Virus record (IMG/VR): IMGVR_UViG_3300009103_000701
Span: 1 to 64,000 of that record
From: a virus
Reading direction: 5' to 3' (one strand)
Length of the DNA stretch: 64,000 nt
Positions within the stretch are counted from its first letter, which is position 1; the number at the start of each line of letters is the position of its first letter. The translations under genes were made by a program, and so were the position numbers. Of the stretch, positions 22,217-30,995 are shown piece by piece. The notes below the pieces were generated by a model. That model made no database searches. It was given only the letters and a program-made list of their open reading frames with translations, and was not told the DNA's origin.

Positions 22217-23680
22217 ATGGCATATTTAGTTAACAAATACGACGGGACTTTACTTACAACTGTAGCAGATGGTACTATAGATCAGACTACAGACATCAAA
22301 TTTATAGGTAAAAACTACGCTGGATACGGTGAAATTCAAAATGAGAACTTCTTACATATGTTGGAAAACTTCTCAGGAGCGACTTCACCATCAAAAGCTG
22401 TTAGTGGACAACTTTGGTTTGATAGTGCAAATAGTAAATTAAAGTTTTATGATGGTACAAAATTTAGAACAACTGGTGGTGCAGAAGTAAATGCGGCGGC
22501 TCCATCAGGTTTAACCACTGGAGATTTTTGGTGGGATACTGGAAATGATCAATTATATGCCTGGAATGGAACAGGATTTGTTTTAGTAGGTCCACAAGGT
22601 GTAGGATCAGTTGTTACTCAGTTCAAAAGTAGAACTGTTAAAGATACATTAAACGCAAATCATTTAATTATAGAAGGTGTTGTTAACGATAAAACAATAA
22701 TCACTATAAGTCAAACAGAATTCACAATAGGTACTTCAGATCCAACAAATTTAATTACAGGTTTTGATACAATTAAAAAAGGAATTACTATGGTAGATAC
22801 TAAAAATGCTACCAATGGTACTACTTCAACAGATCATTATTTCTGGGGTAGTGCATCTAATTCTTTAAGATTAGGTGGAAAACTTGCTAGTGAATATCTA
22901 TCTACCGGTAGTGGAACAACAACGTTCAGTGGAATTGCATCTTTTGTAGATGCTGGTTTTACAGTAGGTGATAGTAATGACCTTAGAGTATCAATTGTAA
23001 ACGGTAATGAAGCTAATATATCAAACGAAGTAGGATCAAAAATAGATTTAAAAGTAAATGTTACTGGACAAGTTACTACAATTGCAGAAGTAACAACTAC
23101 AGGTATTAATCCAGGAACTGGAAATAGAAATTTAGGTGATGCGGCAGATAAATGGTTTGAAGTTCATGCAACAAGTTTTAAAGGAAATGCAGATTCGGCA
23201 TCAGGAATTTATTTTAATAATTCAACATATGCAGGAGCAACTACGGCAAGTGCATCTACAACAGCATTAAGAGATGTCAGTGGTAATATTACTGCAAATC
23301 TTTTTGATGGTACAGCGACAAAGGCTCAATATGCTGATTTGGCAGAAATTTATGAAACTGACGAAGAATATTCAGTAGGTACAGTTATGAGAGTAGGAGG
23401 AGATAAAGAAGTAACAGCAGATGATGGTTCAAGTCCAATAGGTGTTATTTCCGAAAATCCAGCATACTTAATGAATAGTGAAGGCACAGGACAAGCTGTT
23501 GCTTTTGTTGGTAAGGTACCTGTTAGAGTTTTAGGCGCTGTCTCCAAAGGAGATAAAGTCTATTCTGGCGAAAATGGCGTAGGAATTGGTCATGGAACCC
23601 CTGGTAATGTAATAGGAATTGCTTTAGAAACCAATCATGAGGCATCAGAAAAACTAGTCCAGTGCGTTTTAAAAGTGTAA
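22217..23680 (+). CDS. Tail fibre protein C with chaperone-like C-terminal domain
   Basis: The protein has 487 residues and shares the adaptor block (NENFLHMLENFS, GQLWFD) with fibres A and B. The last ~110 residues (YADLAEIYETDEEYSVGT, then VTADDGSSPIGVISENPAY) form a compact domain that I recall at the C-terminus of many marine phage fibre-like proteins. It resembles intramolecular-chaperone or peptidase-type trimer tips, but I cannot see a defined cleavage dyad. An AAAAAAGGA ribosome-binding site lies directly upstream and overlaps a GATAAATA sequence that could also be read as a late promoter. Confidence 0.7.
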   Translation: MAYLVNKYDGTLLTTVADGTIDQTTDIKFIGKNYAGYGEIQNENFLHMLENFSGATSPSKAVSGQLWFDSANSKLKFYDGTKFRTTGGAEVNAAAPSGLTTGDFWWDTGNDQLYAWNGTGFVLVGPQGVGSVVTQFKSRTVKDTLNANHLIIEGVVNDKTIITISQTEFTIGTSDPTNLITGFDTIKKGITMVDTKNATNGTTSTDHYFWGSASNSLRLGGKLASEYLSTGSGTTTFSGIASFVDAGFTVGDSNDLRVSIVNGNEANISNEVGSKIDLKVNVTGQVTTIAEVTTTGINPGTGNRNLGDAADKWFEVHATSFKGNADSASGIYFNNSTYAGATTASASTTALRDVSGNITANLFDGTATKAQYADLAEIYETDEEYSVGTVMRVGGDKEVTADDGSSPIGVISENPAYLMNSEGTGQAVAFVGKVPVRVLGAVSKGDKVYSGENGVGIGHGTPGNVIGIALETNHEASEKLVQCVLKV

Positions 23681-23699
23681 ATAATTCAAAGGAATATAA

Positions 23700-24587
23700 A
23701 TGGCACTAGTTACAGCTGAAAGATACAATAATTTAAGACAAAGCGTGTTTTCTGTTTTATCAACAGGAGCAGGCGATTCTGGTTACGGACAAACTTTAAC
23801 AAGTTCTGCGGTATCAACAGGAAATCTAGTCCAAGCAAGTCATATCAATAACATTTACGAAGATATTAGAAAATGTTACAAACATCAAAGTGGTGGTAAT
23901 CCAACAGCAGGGCAACTTCAAGAAGTTCTTACTACAGATTTAGTTACAGACGACGATCAAACAAATTATAAAGGTTGGGATCAATACGAAGCACTTGCAA
24001 CAACGATATCAACAAACAGACTTACAGCTCACGTAAATCAAATATCAGTAAACGCCTCGGCGGCTAGTAAAGTTAGAAGCACGACTTGGAATGGAACAAT
24101 TATACACGTTTTTACTGTTACATTTACTGATGAAGATGCTAGAAGATACTTTTTTAATTCAGGAGGTACAATAAGAATATCAGGAAGTGTGAATACGGGT
24201 AGTGCAAAAGACAATGATTGGAATACTATGTTGTCAAGTTGCGGTACTATAGGTTTTGGTGCTAATGGCACAACTCAAACTTCAGGCAATCCGATAGGAA
24301 CAGTAGCGACTGCGTTAGGAAATTATCAATTAACAGCATCTTATCAAGATATATTTTCGGCAATAGATGCTGGAGGTGGATCATATACAGCAAACGATTT
24401 TAAAATTGAAGCCAAATTAGATGGAACTAATAAAATTTGGTTTACAATGACTTTTGATGACCAAGCCGCAGGTAATATCGACGAAAATGTTGTCGATGCT
24501 ACAGCTACAATTGATTATGGTTTGGCACAAACTGACGTAATTGGTACTGCTCCAGCTTTTGCAATTGACGGAACTAGCACTCTTTAA
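23700..24587 (+). CDS. Putative virion structural protein, 295 aa
   Basis: AAAGGA precedes the ATG by about eight bases. The N-terminus (ERYNNLRQSVFSVLSTGAG followed by GYGQ) is a pattern I recall from structural proteins of cyanophages. The rest is beta-rich and low in Cys, with a RRYFFNSGGTIRISGS segment near residue 145. It is the last gene of the structural + strand block, immediately before the sigma70-type promoter that opens the accessory island. No enzymatic motif is seen. A virion role is inferred from position and style. Confidence 0.6.
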   Translation: MALVTAERYNNLRQSVFSVLSTGAGDSGYGQTLTSSAVSTGNLVQASHINNIYEDIRKCYKHQSGGNPTAGQLQEVLTTDLVTDDDQTNYKGWDQYEALATTISTNRLTAHVNQISVNASAASKVRSTTWNGTIIHVFTVTFTDEDARRYFFNSGGTIRISGSVNTGSAKDNDWNTMLSSCGTIGFGANGTTQTSGNPIGTVATALGNYQLTASYQDIFSAIDAGGGSYTANDFKIEAKLDGTNKIWFTMTFDDQAAGNIDENVVDATATIDYGLAQTDVIGTAPAFAIDGTSTL

Positions 24588-24601
24588 TACCAAAATCCAA
24601 C

Positions 24602-24630
24602 TTGATTAAATTCACAAATCCTGTTATAAT
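24602..24630 (+). promoter_or_regulatory. Sigma70-type promoter opening the accessory island
   Basis: TTGATT (24602-24607) and TATAAT (24625-24630) are separated by 17 bp, an almost ideal host RNA-polymerase promoter. It lies in the only gap between the virion module and the island. Transcription should start near 24637, about eight bases before the ATG at 24645, so the first gene may be translated from a nearly leaderless mRNA. Confidence 0.7.
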
Positions 24631-24644
24631 CGCAAAGAAAACGT

Positions 24645-24992
24645 ATGGAAGAAATACAACAAAAAGCCTTGCGACTTGCGGATAGATTAAAAGTCCACAA
24701 TAACCAAACTAGAATACTGAAAGAAAAGTTTGTGGATTCTAATATTCATTTCCTTAAAGGTCACCAATTTACAGTTGATTTAACATTAATCAACTATTGT
24801 AAAGGATTAATAGATTTAAACAAAATTAAAGACGTTATTATATTAGATGATTACAAAATTCCTGTTAAAATAGATAACGTTCAGGACTTTTTTGACGACA
24901 TTTCTGACTTATATCAAAGGAATCTTAATTCTTATTGGGTAGAATACAATAAGTTAGAAAAGTCAAAAGGGGAAATATTAAAGGATGACTAA
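24645..24992 (+). CDS. Hypothetical protein, first gene of the island
   Basis: The protein has 115 residues and I recognise no family. It is mostly helical and charged, with a Lys/Asp-rich middle (INYCKGLIDLNKIKDVIILDD) and two cysteines or fewer. No transmembrane segment is seen. It begins about 15 bp after a consensus -10 box with no clear Shine-Dalgarno, and its stop overlaps the start of the downstream glycosyltransferase-like gene by eight bases, so the two are probably co-expressed. It could be a regulator or a small partner protein of the island enzymes; nothing in the sequence decides this. Confidence 0.55.
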   Translation: MEEIQQKALRLADRLKVHNNQTRILKEKFVDSNIHFLKGHQFTVDLTLINYCKGLIDLNKIKDVIILDDYKIPVKIDNVQDFFDDISDLYQRNLNSYWVEYNKLEKSKGEILKDD

Positions 24993-25842
24993 AGGTGTAT
25001 TACTATTTGCTCATAACAATAGCCTAATAGATTATGTATCGCAGGCAATCTTTTGTTGTGAACAAATTAAAAAACATTTAAACATACCAGTAAGTCTGGT
25101 AACATCAAATAAAGTACCTCCTGATAGTATTTCCTTGTTTGACAAAATCATTCCTATTAAAAACACTAATACAAACCAAACAAAATCATTTCTAGACGGT
25201 TCAACAAACAAATATAATGCTTTATGGCATAACTTTTCAAGACCTGATTGTTATGATTTAACACCATACGATGAAACTATTGTTATGGATACAGATTATA
25301 TTGTAGGTAATGATCATCTATTAAAATGTTTTCAATCAAATGCGGACTTTTTAATTAATAAAGATGCAGAATATATCAATTACCAACATAGAGAGGATTT
25401 ATTAGATATAGATGTAAGTGATCCTAGTATTCCTATGTATTGGGCTACTGTATTTTATTTTAAAAAGACTGATAAAATGAAAACGTTCTTTGAATTAATT
25501 AAACACATTAAAGATAATTGGTCATTTTATAGGTTCACATATCAAATAGTAGGACAGAATTACAGAAATGATCATTCCTTTAGTATTGCTATTCATATGT
25601 TTAATGATTTTCAGGAAACTAACTGGCCCATGAAGCTACCAAGTAAGTTGTATTACATAACTGATAGAGATGAAGTTATTCATTTTGATGGAGATTGGGA
25701 ATTAAAGTTGTCAGTTGATACAAAAGAATACTATCCGTGTAAAATTAATGGTATGAATTTGCATATTATGAATAAGTTGGCGTTAGGACGTGCAATAATG
25801 TATGATCGTTGGATAAAGGAGGATCAACATGATAAAAAATAA
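24985..25842 (+). CDS. Putative GT-A glycosyltransferase (DTD motif), paralogue 1
   Basis: The protein has 285 residues. The N-terminal strand GVLLFAHNN and the motif YDETIVMDTDYIVG, with DTD at 102-104, match the nucleotide-sugar and metal-binding core of GT-A fold enzymes that move a sugar from a nucleotide donor. The next gene shows the same order of motifs (YDETIVLDADML) and is a diverged paralogue. No membrane anchor is visible, so it should act in the host cytoplasm. Acceptor and sugar are unknown. It overlaps both neighbours by a few bases. Confidence 0.6.
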   Translation: MTKGVLLFAHNNSLIDYVSQAIFCCEQIKKHLNIPVSLVTSNKVPPDSISLFDKIIPIKNTNTNQTKSFLDGSTNKYNALWHNFSRPDCYDLTPYDETIVMDTDYIVGNDHLLKCFQSNADFLINKDAEYINYQHREDLLDIDVSDPSIPMYWATVFYFKKTDKMKTFFELIKHIKDNWSFYRFTYQIVGQNYRNDHSFSIAIHMFNDFQETNWPMKLPSKLYYITDRDEVIHFDGDWELKLSVDTKEYYPCKINGMNLHIMNKLALGRAIMYDRWIKEDQHDKK

Positions 25843-26677
25843 AGGGTATCTTATTTTTGTGCAGTCGAATAAAAGTACAGACTACTTTAAACAAGCAGTT
25901 GCATTGTCTATGAGTATAAAATTACATAATAAAAATGCAAATGTATGTTTGATGACTAATATTAGTGTACCTGATGATTTAAAAAAGTATTTTAATAGTA
26001 TTATAGGTATACCAGGAGATGATTATGCGGAAGAAAGCATTTGGAAAGTTGAAAATAGGTGTAAAATTTATAATGCATCACCATATGATGAAACAATAGT
26101 ACTAGATGCTGATATGTTGGTCTTAGAAAACCTGGATCACTGGTGGAAATTTTTAGATAACTTTGATTTATACTTTACATCGCAAGTAAAAACATATAAA
26201 AATAAAATTGCATCATCAGACTTTTATAGAAAAGCATTTACAAAGAATAATTTACCAAATTTATATTGTGGTATGCATTATTTTAAAAAAACAAAAAATA
26301 ACTTTAATTTTTTTGCTTTAGTAGAACATATAATAAAAAATTATGACATATATTACAAAAGATATACTCCTATGAACACACAAAGATGGTGTAGTATGGA
26401 TTTATCGGTAGCAATAGCAAGTCAATTAATCAATAATGCTAATAATATAACTTCTAAAGTAAATTTTTTAACATTTACACATATGAAACCAAATATACAA
26501 AATTGGAAATACAAACCTAATGCTTGGATGTCTTATGTAAACTCTTATTTTGATGATGACTGTAATTTAAAAATAGGAAATTATAAACAAAACGGAATAT
26601 TTCATTATGTAGATCCTGGATTTTTAACAAATGAACTATTTGATAAGTTGGAGAATAAATGCAAAGACCTGATTTAA
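25829..26677 (+). CDS. Putative GT-A glycosyltransferase (DAD motif), paralogue 2
   Basis: The protein has 282 residues. The start is fixed by a perfect AAAGGAGG (25815-25822) six bases upstream, the strongest ribosome-binding site of the island. DAD at residues 93-95 within YDETIVLDADMLVLE is the expected metal-binding motif. Similarity to the preceding gene in length and motif order indicates duplication. A later Trp/Asp-rich segment (QRWCSMDLSVAIA) resembles the C-terminal part of GT8-type enzymes. Donor and acceptor cannot be read from the sequence. Confidence 0.6.
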   Translation: MIKNKGYLIFVQSNKSTDYFKQAVALSMSIKLHNKNANVCLMTNISVPDDLKKYFNSIIGIPGDDYAEESIWKVENRCKIYNASPYDETIVLDADMLVLENLDHWWKFLDNFDLYFTSQVKTYKNKIASSDFYRKAFTKNNLPNLYCGMHYFKKTKNNFNFFALVEHIIKNYDIYYKRYTPMNTQRWCSMDLSVAIASQLINNANNITSKVNFLTFTHMKPNIQNWKYKPNAWMSYVNSYFDDDCNLKIGNYKQNGIFHYVDPGFLTNELFDKLENKCKDLI

Positions 26678-27258
26678 CATTTACGCCTGATATAAAAGAA
26701 CAAAAATGGTATTTTAATTTTAATAAAGATACTGGACAGGTTCTTAATTGTAGTGTCATTAAAAAAGGAAATTCTGTAGAAGTTCCAGAGTCTTTAGGAC
26801 ATGATATTGCTAATGGAGTAAAAAATTTATCGCAATATGTTATAATTTTACAAGATGGAAAGTATATCGTTAAATCTAAAATTGATATGGATGGGATAGC
26901 GTACGAAATTGCGTCTCCTAAAAAGATAGAGAATAGAAATGTATACAAAATAGAGTCTAGTAATATAAATGATAAAATTTCATTTAAACTAGATATGAAA
27001 AATAAACAATGGAGCATAGGTATAAATGATAATTTGGGGCAAGAGATAGAAAATACTTTAGATATGTCAAAAGATATAGTTTTAGATTTTTATGTTACTA
27101 AAAAAGATGATGCTAATATATTAGATTATATATTACCGGTCAATTTAAACAGTTTAATTAAACAAAAAACACTTACAATAGAACATAAAAGTAACAATGT
27201 TCCTTCTTTGTATTGTAGAAAACTTTATGATTATAGTTATGAGGTAGTAAATGGATAG
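26659..27258 (+). CDS. Hypothetical protein between two glycosyltransferase pairs
   Basis: The protein has 199 residues and I do not recognise the family. GGAG lies six bases before the ATG. Sequence is strand-rich with two internally similar halves: KEQKWYFNFNKDTGQVLN near 14 and KNKQWSIGINDNLGQEIE near 114. This suggests a duplicated small beta domain. No signal peptide is present. It overlaps the upstream gene by 19 bases and the downstream one by eight, so it is translationally coupled to glycosyltransferase-like genes on both sides. It might be a binding or scaffold protein, or a substrate; this is inference. Confidence 0.5.
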   Translation: MQRPDLTFTPDIKEQKWYFNFNKDTGQVLNCSVIKKGNSVEVPESLGHDIANGVKNLSQYVIILQDGKYIVKSKIDMDGIAYEIASPKKIENRNVYKIESSNINDKISFKLDMKNKQWSIGINDNLGQEIENTLDMSKDIVLDFYVTKKDDANILDYILPVNLNSLIKQKTLTIEHKSNNVPSLYCRKLYDYSYEVVNG

Positions 27259-28198
27259 AATTAAAATACAAGATTCTGATTTAGTATTTTTAAGTTATGA
27301 TGAGCCTAATGCTGAAAGAAATTATGCGGATTTAAAGAAAAAATTTCCTTGGGCTAAAAGAGTACATGGTGTAAAAGGATTAGATGCGGCTCATAAAGCC
27401 TGTGCAGATGTATCTGATGCAGAAAGATTTGTTACAATAGACGGAGATACTATTGTAGATAAAGATTTCCTTGATGTAGAAATAGATTTAAAAGCATTAG
27501 GCGTTGACAATACGTATATGTTTAGTTGGTGTGGTAACATTGACTTAAATGGATTAAAATATGGCAATGGTAGTTTAAAATTATGGACAAAAGACTTTGT
27601 TAAAAATATGAAAACTCATGAAAACCATGATGGTAAAGATAAAAATTCAGTAGAGTTTTGTCATTTTCCAAACTATTATCAGTTTAATGAAAATTATTCT
27701 ACAAGTTATATTAATGCTAGTCCTTTACAAGCCTGGAGATCGGGTTTTAGAGAAGGAGTAAAGATGAGTATTGACAGAAATGCTAGAGCTCCAAGATTAA
27801 AAGAGTTATGGTGGCAAAATTATCATAGATTGTTAGTGTGGATGTCTGTAGGTGCAGATGTAGAAAATGGATTATGGTCAATATACGGAGCAAGAATGGG
27901 CTGTCATAAAGTTGTTTGTACTGATTGGGATATAAATCAAGTAAGAGATTTTGAATATCTTTTATCTGAATGGCAACCAAATAAAATGGCAAGTACAGAT
28001 CGTTTAGTTGCAAAGAATCCTAAACATTCTAATTTAAATGAAGCAGAATTAATGGCAGAAATAATAAAATTAGGACACGAAATTAGAAATAGAGAAGAAA
28101 TAGATTTACCTGTATTACCTTTGTCAACAGAACAAAGTAAGTTTTTTAAATCTGTTTATATGAATAGTCCAAGAATTTTTAAAAAAAGGAAACTATAA
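27251..28198 (+). CDS. Putative glycosyltransferase-like protein (DGD motif), paralogue 3
   Basis: The protein has 315 residues. A VFLSYDEPNAERNYADL start, RVHGVKGLDAAHKACADV, and FVTIDGDTIVD (DGD at 64-66) form the same motif series as the next gene. This looks like a GT-A-type nucleotide-sugar domain in which the acidic triplet follows a predicted beta strand. The middle has a conserved-looking WRSGFREGVKMS segment, also present downstream. I recall relatives of this kind in other marine phages, where the function is also unknown. Its stop overlaps the next ATG (TAATG). Confidence 0.5.
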   Translation: MDRIKIQDSDLVFLSYDEPNAERNYADLKKKFPWAKRVHGVKGLDAAHKACADVSDAERFVTIDGDTIVDKDFLDVEIDLKALGVDNTYMFSWCGNIDLNGLKYGNGSLKLWTKDFVKNMKTHENHDGKDKNSVEFCHFPNYYQFNENYSTSYINASPLQAWRSGFREGVKMSIDRNARAPRLKELWWQNYHRLLVWMSVGADVENGLWSIYGARMGCHKVVCTDWDINQVRDFEYLLSEWQPNKMASTDRLVAKNPKHSNLNEAELMAEIIKLGHEIRNREEIDLPVLPLSTEQSKFFKSVYMNSPRIFKKRKL

Positions 28199-28878
28199 TG
28201 TATGATATTGTTTTTATAAGTTATAAAGAAGTTAATGCTGATAAGCACTTTAACAAATTATATGATAAGTTTCCTATAGTTCAAAGAGTAGATGGTGTTA
28301 AAGGTATACATCAAGCACATAAAGTAGCCGCAAGTAAATGTTTAACAAAAATGTTTTGGGTAGTTGATGGTGATGCTAAAGTATTAGATGATTTTGATTT
28401 TGGTTTTATGCCTGAAAAAAGAAATGAAAATGTTGTACACGTTTGGAGAAGTAAGAATCCAGTTAATAATTTAGAATATGGATATGGTGGAGTAAAACTT
28501 TTGCCTCGTAGACTAACTTTAGAATTAGATGAAAACACAACTGATATGACAACTAGTATTAGTAATAGATTTAGAGCAATGGAACAAGTATCTAATGTTA
28601 GTATTTTCAATACAAATGAATTTAATACTTGGAAATCAGCATTTAGAGAGTGTGTAAAATTAAGTAGCAAAGTTATTGATAGAGGGGATGATAAAGAAAC
28701 AGATAGTAGATTAAATGTATGGTGCACTGTAGGTAAAGATAAACTTTATGGCGAATATGCAATTAAAGGAGCAATAGCAGGAAAAGAATATGGTTCTGCT
28801 AATAAAGGTAATCAAGAAAAATTAAAATTAATTAATAATTTTGAATGGCTAAAGGAACATTATGACAATACCATTTAA
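28198..28878 (+). CDS. Putative glycosyltransferase-like protein (DGD motif), paralogue 4
   Basis: The protein has 226 residues and is a shorter paralogue of the preceding gene. Shared landmarks are VFISYKEVNADKHFNKL, RVDGVKGIHQAHKVAA, WVVDGDAKVLDDF (DGD at 57-59) and WKSAFRECVKLSS. AAAGGA precedes the TAATG-coupled start. Compared with paralogue 3 it lacks the C-terminal ~90 residues. Glycosyl transfer is inferred from the acidic motif only. Its end overlaps the first radical SAM gene by 17 bases, which ties the sugar-transfer and radical chemistry genes together. Confidence 0.5.
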   Translation: MYDIVFISYKEVNADKHFNKLYDKFPIVQRVDGVKGIHQAHKVAASKCLTKMFWVVDGDAKVLDDFDFGFMPEKRNENVVHVWRSKNPVNNLEYGYGGVKLLPRRLTLELDENTTDMTTSISNRFRAMEQVSNVSIFNTNEFNTWKSAFRECVKLSSKVIDRGDDKETDSRLNVWCTVGKDKLYGEYAIKGAIAGKEYGSANKGNQEKLKLINNFEWLKEHYDNTI

Positions 28879-29821
28879 TGATATAGTTAAATTTGGACAA
28901 AGAACTATGTTAGAACAAAACGTGTTTTCTGTTAGCTGGATTCTTGGAAGATTTTGCAATTATGATTGTAGCTATTGTTGGCCTTATGCTAAAAGTAAAG
29001 TTTTAGATCATAGACCATTAGAACAATATCAAAATACTATGAAAGAAATTAAAAAACAAGCAGGAGAAAATGGATTTAGTAAATTTCATTTTAGTTTTAG
29101 TGGTGGCGAACCAACAACATATAAAGGTTTAATTCAATTATTAGAGTATTATGCAGATCCTACTAGTGAATACCTTAGTTGTCATATGACTAGTAATTGT
29201 AGTCCTGGTCTTAAATGGTGGGGTCGTTGGTTAGATGCAACTTACCCTTTAGATCGTAGAGGTATTACAGCAAGTTATCATGCAGAATTTTCTAACGAAG
29301 AAGACTTTGGAAATAAATTAAAATTTTTACAAGAACGAGGTGTGCTAATAACAATTAATCAAGTTATGGTGCCCGATAGATGGGATGAATATTTTGATAG
29401 ATGTAAAAGATTTAGAGATAAAGGGTTACACGTTACTCTTAAACCTCAAAGTGATACTACAGCAAGTTTTATTGTAGACGGATATACAGAAGAACAAATT
29501 AATATATTGCAAAATGAAATGGATCATGAAGCAAAACAATTAATATTGTTTGATAATTTAGGAAAACAATATGAATTAGATCAAGCAGAAAGACTTAATG
29601 CATTTGGATTTAATAAATTTAAAGGATGGAGTTGTCGTTCTGGTTATCAAAGTTGTATAATTAGAGAACCGGGCGGAGAAGTTAAAAGAGGTTATAGTTG
29701 TCATGATGAACCATTAGGAACTATTGAAGGTGGATTTAAATTGTTTAATAAACCTAAAGTTTGTATAACACCAACGTGTGTAAGTTCAGCAGATTCAAAA
29801 ATACCAAAGGAAAAAATTTAA
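28862..29821 (+). CDS. Radical SAM protein 1 (CxxxCxxC, Cys-rich C-terminus)
   Basis: The protein has 319 residues. CNYDCSYC (C32, C36, C39) binds the [4Fe-4S] cluster that cleaves S-adenosylmethionine, and SFSGGEPTTYKG is the SAM-binding GGEP motif. The C-terminal third has further cysteines (WSCRSGYQSC, YSCHDE, VCITPTC), suggesting an auxiliary SPASM/twitch-like cluster. Such enzymes modify peptides, sugars or other substrates through the 5'-deoxyadenosyl radical. It is closely related in layout to the proteins at 34844 and 35736. The substrate is unknown. Confidence 0.8.
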   Translation: MTIPFNDIVKFGQRTMLEQNVFSVSWILGRFCNYDCSYCWPYAKSKVLDHRPLEQYQNTMKEIKKQAGENGFSKFHFSFSGGEPTTYKGLIQLLEYYADPTSEYLSCHMTSNCSPGLKWWGRWLDATYPLDRRGITASYHAEFSNEEDFGNKLKFLQERGVLITINQVMVPDRWDEYFDRCKRFRDKGLHVTLKPQSDTTASFIVDGYTEEQINILQNEMDHEAKQLILFDNLGKQYELDQAERLNAFGFNKFKGWSCRSGYQSCIIREPGGEVKRGYSCHDEPLGTIEGGFKLFNKPKVCITPTCVSSADSKIPKEKI

Positions 29822-30013
29822 ATGAAACTAGACAATTATAAATGTATAGTAACAAAAGGTAAAAAAGAAGTAGTGTGGCATTATAGCCTACCATATAAAA
29901 TGATATTAAAAGAAGTTGATCAACATTATAAAGAAGGTGCTGACGCAGTAGAATTAGAAATGATTACTCAACAAGAATTTGACGATTTACTACCAAAGGA
30001 AGAAAATGTATAA
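29822..30013 (+). CDS. Small protein (63 aa) between two radical SAM genes
   Basis: The gene begins one base after the upstream radical SAM stop, with an AAGGA ribosome-binding site inside that gene's end, and its stop lies within the start of the next radical SAM gene. The product is a compact alpha/beta-looking peptide (YKCIVTKGKKEVVWHY, then EVDQHYKEGADAVELEM) with a single Cys and an acidic C-terminus. It could be a small binding partner of the radical SAM proteins or a modified substrate. There is no leader-core layout or repeated core residues that would prove a precursor peptide. Confidence 0.55.
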   Translation: MKLDNYKCIVTKGKKEVVWHYSLPYKMILKEVDQHYKEGADAVELEMITQQEFDDLLPKEENV

Positions 30014-30995
30014 TTATTCAGAAATAAAAGATGTGCATTTAGAAATTACTAGCAAATGTCAAGCTAGATGTCCTATGTGTCCTAGAAGAATAGGTGGGGG
30101 TCCTTTAAATCCATTAATACATCTTGTAGAAATTAATTTAGATACATTTAAAAAATGGTTTCCTACAGAATTTTTAATTCAACTAGATAGTTTATTCATG
30201 TGTGGTAATTTAGGAGATCCTATAATTGCACAAGACACATTAGAAATTTATCAGTATATTAGAAGTGTTAATCCAAAAATTAGATTAGCTATGCATACAA
30301 ACGGTAGTGCTAGAGATACAAATTGGTGGCAAGGATTGGCTAAAGAAAAAGTAAAAACAACTTTTGGTATAGATGGATTGGCAGACACTCATCATCTGTA
30401 TCGTGTTTCTACTGATTGGGAAAAAATAATTACAAATGCAAAAACATTTATTAAAGCAGGCGGCTTTGCAAAATGGCATATGTTGGTTTTTAAACATAAC
30501 GAACATCAAGTAGAAGAATGCCAAGCAATGAGTAGGGAATTAGGTTTTAAATCTTTCAGTTATAAACACACATCGAGATTTAAAAGTGATAAATTTCATG
30601 CTATAGATGAAATGGGAAGGACAACGCACATATTAGAACCAAGTAAAAAAAGTTTTGAAATGATAGATAAAATGAAAGAAGCAAAAATAACTTCTTGTAT
30701 CATAGATTGTAAAGCTAAAAAATATAGTCAAATATATATTTCAGCAGATGGTACTGTTAGTCCTTGTTGCTGGTTAGATTTGCAATGGACATTACCTACA
30801 CAAGATTCAAGAGTAGATTACATGGATCAAATAGGAGAATTTACTAATTTGCATAATAAATCTTTAAAAGAAATTTTTGATTCGCAATTTTTTAGAAAAA
30901 TTGAAGATACTTGGGCAGATAAACCTTTAATGGAATGTTCAAAACAATGTGGAAAATTTGATAGATTAGGAGAACAATTTGAAACTCAATATTAA
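30006..30995 (+). CDS. Radical SAM/SPASM-type protein 2
   Basis: The ATG at 30006 is preferred over the upstream TTG because AAAGGA lies just ahead of it. The product has 329 residues. C18, C22 and C25 (ITSKCQARCPMCPRR) form the radical SAM motif. The C-terminal part has ISADGTVSPCCWLD and MECSKQCGKFD, the Cys-rich pattern of a SPASM domain holding auxiliary iron-sulfur clusters. SPASM enzymes often modify peptides or act as dehydrogenases on amino sugars. A SAM-dependent methyltransferase-like gene follows, overlapping by 17 bases. Confidence 0.8.
   Translation: MYNYSEIKDVHLEITSKCQARCPMCPRRIGGGPLNPLIHLVEINLDTFKKWFPTEFLIQLDSLFMCGNLGDPIIAQDTLEIYQYIRSVNPKIRLAMHTNGSARDTNWWQGLAKEKVKTTFGIDGLADTHHLYRVSTDWEKIITNAKTFIKAGGFAKWHMLVFKHNEHQVEECQAMSRELGFKSFSYKHTSRFKSDKFHAIDEMGRTTHILEPSKKSFEMIDKMKEAKITSCIIDCKAKKYSQIYISADGTVSPCCWLDLQWTLPTQDSRVDYMDQIGEFTNLHNKSLKEIFDSQFFRKIEDTWADKPLMECSKQCGKFDRLGEQFETQY

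Noticed and set aside
26517-27017. 166-codon open frame on the - strand
   Set aside because: It lies opposite two well-coupled + genes, has low-complexity Ile/Leu/Phe-rich content and no ribosome-binding site; it is an AT-rich shadow.
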